Positions 57,559 through 64,000 of a stretch of DNA of 64,000 nucleotides are shown one piece after another. Numbering within the stretch: position 1 is the first letter of the stretch; every line of letters begins with the position of its first letter. A program made the position numbers and the translations under genes. The DNA lies in NCBI GenBank assembly GCA_013400155.1, contig VXBM01000426.1, positions 186,001 through 250,000 on the forward strand, in the 5' to 3' direction. The DNA is from Helopsaltes ochotensis. Taxonomy: Eukaryota > Chordata > Aves > Passeriformes > Locustellidae. The notes beneath the pieces are model-generated. The model worked only from the letters and a program-made list of their open reading frames with translations, searched no databases and was not told where the DNA came from.

Positions 57559-59215
57559 ATCAGCTCTTCCTGAGAAATCCTGAAGTCTGGTGATGGATGA
57601 ACATATGCCATGAGCAGAGGATGGTTGTTTGTAGAGCAGTGAGCAAAATGTCTTTTGTGACCAATCTCACTGTGAAAGTCCAACAAGGCAAGCAGTAGAT
57701 CTTGAAAGAAGATCTGCCCACACAGAAGAGTATTTGATGATGAGGGAGAGGTTTGGGGCTGTAATGAGGTAGGAATATTAATGAAACATGGTACCAGAGG
57801 AGAGAGCTTTCTGCAAGGATTCCAGTGATTTTTGTTGTGTGTCACCCACATCAGCGTTCACAGCAGCTCAGCAGTATCCTTACATAACCTCCCAAACCTG
57901 CCACATGGACACTGTTTCACAGAGATTTTTCTACTCCTTTTAAAAGAGCAGTTTGCTTTTTCCAAAGAAAAATCCACACCAAATTCCACCACAAACATCC
58001 AAAGCCCTGAAATCCAAGGTCAAAAGGCCAGGAAGCCTCGTTTCCAGCAATCAGGTGCTTCAAGGCAGCAGAGGCAAGTCTCCCAAAGGATGAGCTAAGC
58101 TGGAGCACTGAGGCTGCATGGAGGAAGGTATCCAGTGATTGCTGGAGAACAACTTGTCTTGGTCGCTGCCCAGGATGACCGCATGTTGAAGTTATTGCTC
58201 TTCCCAGATATGCAGCACGCACGGCGAGCCCGGGGCCAAAATCAATTAGAGGCCATCACATCACACCACAGAAGGCACACACACTGTCAGCCTTCAGTGA
58301 GGAACAGGACTGCTGATTAGCTCATGGAGGGTTTAGCAGGGAGAGCAGCGGGTGAAGAGTTCATGACAGATTATTTATGCATCGGATTTCCGCCCCTTCC
58401 CTCTGTTTGCAAAGTGACCCTGACTTTCCCCAATATTTTCATAACTCACAACTACTTGGTGACTGATTTTGGTGGCACAGCTCATTTGAGAAGGCTCCGT
58501 TTCTGAGCTGTTTTTTTAATGACAGAACTCCCTCCGCCCAAAGGATTCAAAGGGTCCTGTACTGTGATGGAGATGTTTTAAGGAAGCACAACGGTGAAAT
58601 ACAGAGGGACCCAACAGCCAAGTGGCAAGAGCAGAACCCCCTCCACTGCTTTCTTTTGAGCCCAGTGTTTTCACCCCTAAACTAAAAAACTGGGCACCCA
58701 CAACCCAATAACATGCCCAAAGTGCCTTTCCACTGACCCCTATAGGTTTTGGGTCAAGGCTGGACCTCCTCACTCCTCGCTGTGATACCACAACCTCCTT
58801 TCATACAAATGGGTGCCGAAGTTGCACGTTCAGGCCTCCAGGTCTGAAAGCACTGGGGTCGAAACCCATTTCAGTCGGGTGAAATAGAGCAGAAAATCCT
58901 TTGGCCCTACTTAGAGATGAGGGAGAGGAGAAGATGAGCTGGGCAGGAGCCCACATGTGCTTGAACAGAAAGCTCTGATGTTTCACAGACGTGGGGAGGA
59001 ATCCCCCGAGAGATGCAAGGCACAGCCCGGGCTGGGCGAGCTGCTCCAGCTCCTGCTTCAGCATAAAAGCTTGCCCAAGAAATCCATGTGTTCATGCAGA
59101 AAGGACAGGAAAACAAGCCCTTTATCCTAAAGCCTGCCTGGGTTATCACTCAGGATAATGTCACCAAACCCTCTGAAATCAGGATAAATAAAACCTTCTA
59201 ACACTGATTTTCTTG
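57559..59215. other. Unannotated non-coding DNA
   Basis: The longest open frames are 111 codons (minus, 57516-57851, which begins inside the hairpin) and 101 codons (minus, 57917-58222). No domain or splice structure was seen. Confidence 0.5.
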
Positions 59216-59761
59216 TGTTAGTGAGTCAGGCATTACTTTATTCTTGGCCAAGATTTGTGTGTGCGGCCAACACAGTTCTGGCCTCCACACAAACACTGAT
59301 ACAAAACTTTTCCACTTATTTATACATTTTTGGCAAACAAAGAAATTAATGCTCATTGGTTCAGAATTACATCATTCATTGATTAGTATTCTGTCCTCTA
59401 TTGGTTATTGATTTTTCACTGTTCATGCTAATTATTCCACATTTTTAGAATGCTTTTCCTCCAGCAGGGACTTTCCAGCACACATATAGCAAGTATTTAT
59501 TAGTATATTCTTTATCTTCTGGTTTCTGCAAAATGTCCTTGTGGTCCATAATTCTGGACTTCTTGTATCCAATTTCAACAATACACCTCTCTTCTCCCAG
59601 GCTTTATTCACTGCAGCATATCAGAGTTAGTTTATCAAAACTCAAAGTTTCAGTAGTTTTCCCTAAACTCCAAAAGTAGCTTATGTTAACTTTGCTAAAT
59701 GATTGCTAAGAGTAATTTAAGACTAACACACTATTTTTAATTAATATAGACTGGTATAACA
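59216..59761 (-). mobile_element. Solo LTR of an avian endogenous retrovirus, minus strand
   Basis: The ends are TGTTA at 59216 and TAACA at 59757-59761, a perfect 5-base terminal inverted repeat enclosing 546 bases. On the minus strand the regulatory order is correct: two CCAAT boxes (plus ATTGG at 59400-59404 and 59355-59359), a TATA box TATAAATA (59317-59324), then a polyadenylation signal AATAAA (59237-59242) about 20 bases before the 3' end. No target-site duplication is evident and no internal viral sequence adjoins, so it is a solo LTR. TGTTA/TAACA ends are seen in ERVL-type LTRs, but class assignment needs a library search. Confidence 0.78.
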
Positions 59762-62404
59762 AATTAAAACAAATTAATTTAAAAGTCCATTAAAGCTGTT
59801 GACTAAAATTATTTAAAAGTTCTATTTTTTTCTGACCATAAAGCTGTTCTTGATAACACTGAGAAGTGACACCTGGGACCAAGCAGCTCCAAGGCTCCTG
59901 GCAGGGATAGAGTGGTAGCTCCTCTTGGTGCTCCAGGGAAATTCGGGACCAGACACAGCCACCTTTGTGGAGTGTCACAGTTGGGGGTCATTTTGATGAA
60001 GGTCTGGCTCATTGGAAGAGCTTTAATTATCCCTGTGATGTGGAGGAGCAGCAGACTGTCTGCAGCACCAAGGGAGTTCAGGTCATGCTGACCTCAGCCC
60101 TGCCTGCCCAAAAGGTGTCCATCTCCATGGACAATGTGTCTGTGGTCACCCTGGCCCAGCCCTGAAGGCAAGGAGGGGCTGGAGTCTGTCCTGGGGAGGT
60201 AAATGGCCAAACACAGCCCACCTGAGATGCTGTCTGAGGTGCTCTGGGGGAGCAGGAATGTGTTTGAGGACAGCTGCCCTAACTGGGGAGTTGATTCAGC
60301 TGTGTTAGGGTCAGCATTCCCCAACACCTCTGCTCCACCAAGCACTTAGGCAGCTCTTCTCACAGGGTGAGAGCCACACTCAACTCCTTGGATCCTGTCT
60401 GTTCCCAGGAGCAGAGGGAGGGAATAATTGTCCCCAGTGGCACAGCCACAAGCAGCAGCATGGGGGTTACTGAGATGTTCTAGAAGCTGCAATTTAGAGC
60501 AGGTATTCATCATTTTACACTATTGATTTTCCTTCCATTGATATGCAAGGGTTTTGCTTTTCCTGCCACCCTTCTTGCCCCAGTTTGCCAGCCAGAGTCT
60601 TTAATCTGACACTGAATTGCTGGTAACCAAGGGGCTGGTGTCCTACTTAGACATTTGGGCGGTGTAATGAGGCTGCTCAGGATGAAGGACTGGAAATTAT
60701 AACTTTACTGTGAGAAGACAGAAAGAAAAAACCCCAACATTTTAGTAGGTTGTATGAGATCTCAGAGGTGTTTGCTGGACTAAGGGGTCTTGGAGCGCCT
60801 GGAGCTGACCCCCCAGAGGGTTTGAGTGGTGAGAGTGGGGTGTGCCCACCACTTTGGGGGCTCTGGGTGTGCCTCTTTCAGCCTCCCAGGGAGGCAGAGC
60901 TGCCGTGTGGCCGGGATGGTGCAGCTTTCTGTGTGAGTGCCAAGGAAGCGGAGTAAACACCAGTAAAAGGGGCTGGCTACTGTGGCAGGTGGGAACCATA
61001 GCCAGCCACTGGGAGACAGGAATGTTTTCCAAAAGGGAAAGTTTTCAGCAGGCTTTAAGAGTAAATAAAAGGAGCCCTTGAGGACTCACAAATCCTACAG
61101 AGCTGCAAGGTCAGGGAGAGAGAAAAGCAAGTTCCTGTATATTGTGGTGACAAATCAGATATAGGGAGGTGGAAGAAGTTGCTCATACTGGCAAGCCCTT
61201 CAAGGGCAAAGATTGCCCAAGCTCTCCTTGAAAAATAAATAAGTTGTGGGGGTTTTTCGTGGATTTTTTTTTAAAGCATCCCAGCTGTTTTTGCAGGGAG
61301 TTCCTCTGTCAGGAAGTAATGATATCTTGCTGCCTGATTGATAAAACACACAGAGTAAAGAGGTTTCATCTGTTGTGGTCTTCAGGGCATCACTGTTCTC
61401 TGCAATATATATATTAAAAAAAAAATTACTCTGCTGACTCATGCTCTGCTCTCTGGAAACTGCAGCCCTCTTGGCAGTCCCCTTCTTCTCCACCCTCCAA
61501 CCCTGGCATTATTTCCCTTGACAGCCATTTCCCAGTTTCAAACTTTTTTTTAACTCAAACTACAACCAAAAGAGTATAGCTCGTGGAAGGCAGTGTTTTT
61601 TCTCCTCTAATCCTATTGGGAACAGATGGAAGACTACAGAAAATCGTGCCTGGAAAAACCCCTCCGATATCTCTAGCTGCCCGTGTTCTGTTGTGTTGCA
61701 CACACATCTAACCATGTGCAAGGCAGACCTGCATGCTATTTTCCCTAATTACTCTTCTAAAGGGACTTGAAAAGAGTTTGATGAGAATTGTGAACGTTTC
61801 AAAGCTACTTCTATTTCAAAGCTTTCTGGAAAACAATACAGCTTAAAACATTCAATTGCTGTTTTTCCTAAACAATACTATTTTGGAGTGGGTTTTTTTT
61901 CCTATTGAGCTGAGGTTTTTACTTAGGATTTGTTTGCAAGATGAAGGCTAATCTGTTCTAAGAGTTGCTAAATCAAGGCCTCTGATATTTTTTCCCTTCG
62001 GAAGATTCTTTTTTCCCCTTTTTTCTGTGTTCTCAGTGCAAGCTAATGTGGAAAGTGCTCTGAGCATCTTTGGAACGTGGTTTGCTCAGAGGAGAAAAGG
62101 CTTTCAGAACCAAGTTGTGTTTCCAGTCTCCCCACATCCATCATCTCTTTTCAGCCTGGTCTTCCATGTCTGTTCTAGTCATTGCTGTTTCCAAAACAAC
62201 AAACCCCTTGGTGGTCAGGAATTCCGGGTCTGACTTGGTGGCCTCAGGCATTTTTGCTGGGAAGAAGCAGGGTGGATAAGTGGTGAGAGGGCACAGAGGA
62301 CTCTTAATCCCCCCAAAACATTAATAATGCTAGAGAGGGGTTTTTTTTGAAAGCATTTAAAAAACCATAATAATACTTAACTTACCATTTTAAGAAGTGT
62401 GGGC
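59762..62404. other. Mostly unannotated DNA containing one coding-like frame
   Basis: Apart from the frame at 59911-60165, listed separately, no gene was recognised. Minus frames of 97 codons (61200-61493) and 96 codons (60742-61032) have no domain. The first ~80 bases are A/T-rich. There is a TATATATA run followed by A9 near 61407-61425. Confidence 0.5.
59911..60165 (+). other. Short open frame with coding-like codon use, unidentified
   Basis: The frame is open from a TAG at 59908 to TGA at 60163-60165, 84 codons. From about 59968 the codons look like real coding sequence, with frequent CTG, GTG, GCC, ACC, CAG, TCC and ATC and few rare ones. The peptide has mixed polar, hydrophobic and aromatic residues, including FDEGLAHWKSFNYPCD and a Ser/Val-rich C-terminal part ending VSVVTLAQP. 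There is no early in-frame ATG. An AG at 59979-59980 could be an acceptor but has a poor pyrimidine tract. It could be a terminal exon, a fragment of a dead gene, or chance. I do not recognise the family. Confidence 0.2.
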
Positions 62405-62955
62405 AGCTGGATAAGGGAGGGGATTCTGCCCCTCTACCCTGCTCAGGTGAGACCCCACCTGCAGAGCTGCCTTCAGCCCTGGGCTCCAACATCAGAAGAA
62501 TGCAGAGCTGCTGGAAAGAGTCCAGAGGAGGCCACCAAGGTGCTCCACGGGCTGGAGCCCCTCTGCTCTGGGGCCAGGTAGGGAGAACTGGGGTTGTTCA
62601 CCTGGAGAAAGCTCCTGGAAGACCTTAGAAAAGGTCCAAAGGGGCTCCAGGACAGCTGGAGAAGGGCAGTGAATAAGAGCCTGGGGTGACAGGACAAGAG
62701 GGAATGGGTTAGAGGGCAGGGTTAGATGGCATATTGGGAAGGAATTCTTCCCTGTGAGGGTGCTGAGGCCCTGGCACAGAGTGCCAAGAGCAACTGTGGC
62801 TGCCCCTGGATCCCTGGAAGTGTCCAAGGCCAGGACAGACAGGGCTTGGAGCAACCTGGGATAGTGGAAAGTGTCCCTGCCCATGGCAGGGGCTGGAACA
62901 AGATGAGCTTTAAGGTTCCTTCCAGCCCAAACCATCCTGTGGCTCCATAATTTTA
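62405..62955 (+). mobile_element. CR1 LINE 3' region, plus strand, longest sense copy
   Basis: It starts in 'ggattctgcccctctaccct' and 'caggtgagaccccacctgc', then passes 'gagtccagaggaggccacca', 'gttcacctggagaaagctcc', 'gacaggacaagagggaat', 'gagggcagggttagatggc', 'cttggagcaacctgggatag', 'ccctgcccatggcaggggc' and 'aaggttccttccagccc', and ends near 62955. This covers the end of the ORF2-proximal region and the full 3' UTR, about 550 bases. The 157-codon minus frame at 62492-62965 is antisense CR1. Confidence 0.94.
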
Positions 62956-64000
62956 CTGTGATCACTTTGCCCTGTTTGAGATTTTCCTAACACATCACCC
63001 TGGGAATTGCAGGAGGAGGATGATAGGATCCTACGTTTTTCCCAGGAGTAGGAGGTCAAATGAGAATCAGCGTTGGCCTCTCTCCTGCTGTTACTAAGGT
63101 TTTTCTGTATCTGTTGTGTACCTGGCTATACTTTTACATTTCCTCTTCCTTTTGCCAGCTGAGTCATGGAACTGCTTGAGATGCTGAGGGGCTTTTCTCT
63201 TCTTTTAACAGAAAAGCTCTGTCCTCACTGATGCAGAGGAAGTAATGAAAAATACAAATGCAAATTAGTCATACTCAGTTATGTGATAAGGCTGAATAAT
63301 CAATGTCTTTAAAGACTGGTGTCGCAAATAAAAATCTCCCTCATGTATTTTCTTCTAATAATGGCTGGAGACTGTTAATTCTGTTGCTTGGCTGTTGTGG
63401 GTTTGTTCTCTTAGAATTGTGATGAGCCCATGAATTCAGCTGGAAAGAGGAAAGTGATGCTCTGCACAGCATTTTGAGGAGTCAAGTGCTAGCATATCTA
63501 TTGACACTCCTGTTGCAAGAGTTCACACGTGCTCTTTGGGGCTATAATTCCATTTCCTGGAATTGCCCCTTAATTAGGAACTGGAAATCACAGGATTTCA
63601 AGGTAGGGATTGTATTTTTTGTAGGATGCTCAGTATAGACCAATGTGACTCAGTGCAACTGAAAATGTGGGTGGGATGAGCTTGGAGGGACTTGGGGAAG
63701 GCTTATCAGGTATTTTTTTTCTTTTCTGTGGTAACAGATTTGTGATGTTATGTAGACCTATTTGGCTGTTGTGCTCAGCTTGGTGACAAAATTCATATCC
63801 TGACAGAAAGAAGGAGGATTGGCAACACGTTTGACTGAAGCTGCATTTCCTGCATTGTCTCAGAAAGGCTTCTTAAGAGAAATTGGGAAGAAAAACAAAG
63901 TGGGCCAGAACTGTGGGTTTACAACCTGAGCACCCATAAACTAATCAGCAGAGTTCTTCCAGCTCATACAGGTTTGGAGAGCTGGAAATTCTGGCCCCAT
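62956..64000. other. Unannotated non-coding DNA to the window end
   Basis: No gene or transposon was recognised. An octamer-like ATGCAAAT lies at about 63258-63265 in an A/T-rich stretch (63240-63340), the kind of composition seen in conserved non-coding elements. Conservation cannot be judged from one sequence. Confidence 0.45.

Noticed and set aside
62492..62965. 157-codon minus frame as a gene
   Set aside because: It lies wholly within the plus-strand CR1 copy, read antisense.
1..64000. tRNA, rRNA or other structured RNA genes
   Set aside because: No cloverleaf with A and B boxes, no ribosomal core sequence and no snoRNA-type boxes were recognised. A covariance-model scan would be needed to exclude them fully.

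Overview
This window looks like a stretch of bird nuclear genome, most likely from a songbird. The main evidence is twelve copies or fragments of the avian CR1 LINE. Their 3' ends read as the usual avian CR1 tail, with the 'gggttggaagggacctt'-type block on whichever strand is antisense to the element. Two further sequences have the layout of solo retroviral LTRs of the kind common in passerines. Base composition, microsatellites and the lack of long open frames all fit vertebrate intergenic or deep intronic DNA. I found no complete protein-coding gene, no rRNA or tRNA gene, no CRISPR array and no bacterial-type gene organisation.

Layout. 1-10159: apparently single-copy non-coding DNA with one G/T-rich low-complexity patch (4205-4315). 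10160-11266: a short CR1 tail, then a probable LTR-like block. 11267-18220: single-copy DNA with a CCAAT/AP-1/TATA-like cluster near 13.8 kb. 18221-23111: two CR1 copies in opposite orientations, then a minus-strand solo LTR (22423-23111). 23112-37389: mostly unannotated, with several short tandem repeats, a 40-nt pure pyrimidine tract followed by AG (28200-28241), and a CR1 reverse-transcriptase-region fragment (32035-32270). 37390-46410: three more minus-strand CR1 copies. 49-57 kb: four plus-strand CR1 pieces, one of an old divergent type, plus a perfect (GGGAT)n array, a 37-bp minisatellite touching a CR1 end, and a perfect 16-bp inverted repeat. 59216-59761: a second minus-strand solo LTR. 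59911-60165: a short open frame with coding-like codon choice that I cannot identify. 62405-62955: one more plus-strand CR1. The remainder is unannotated.

The features do not form a pathway or gene set. The window is a record of retrotransposon insertion into non-genic DNA. All longer open frames were considered. The longest (about 239, 184 and 157 codons) are CR1 sequence read through or antisense, and the others show no domain, signal or splice structure I can defend. I saw no convincing new biological system. The best leads are the coding-like frame at 60 kb, the 57.5-kb hairpin, the G-quadruplex-prone pentamer array, and the pyrimidine tract with a possible 33-nt microexon at 28.2 kb.
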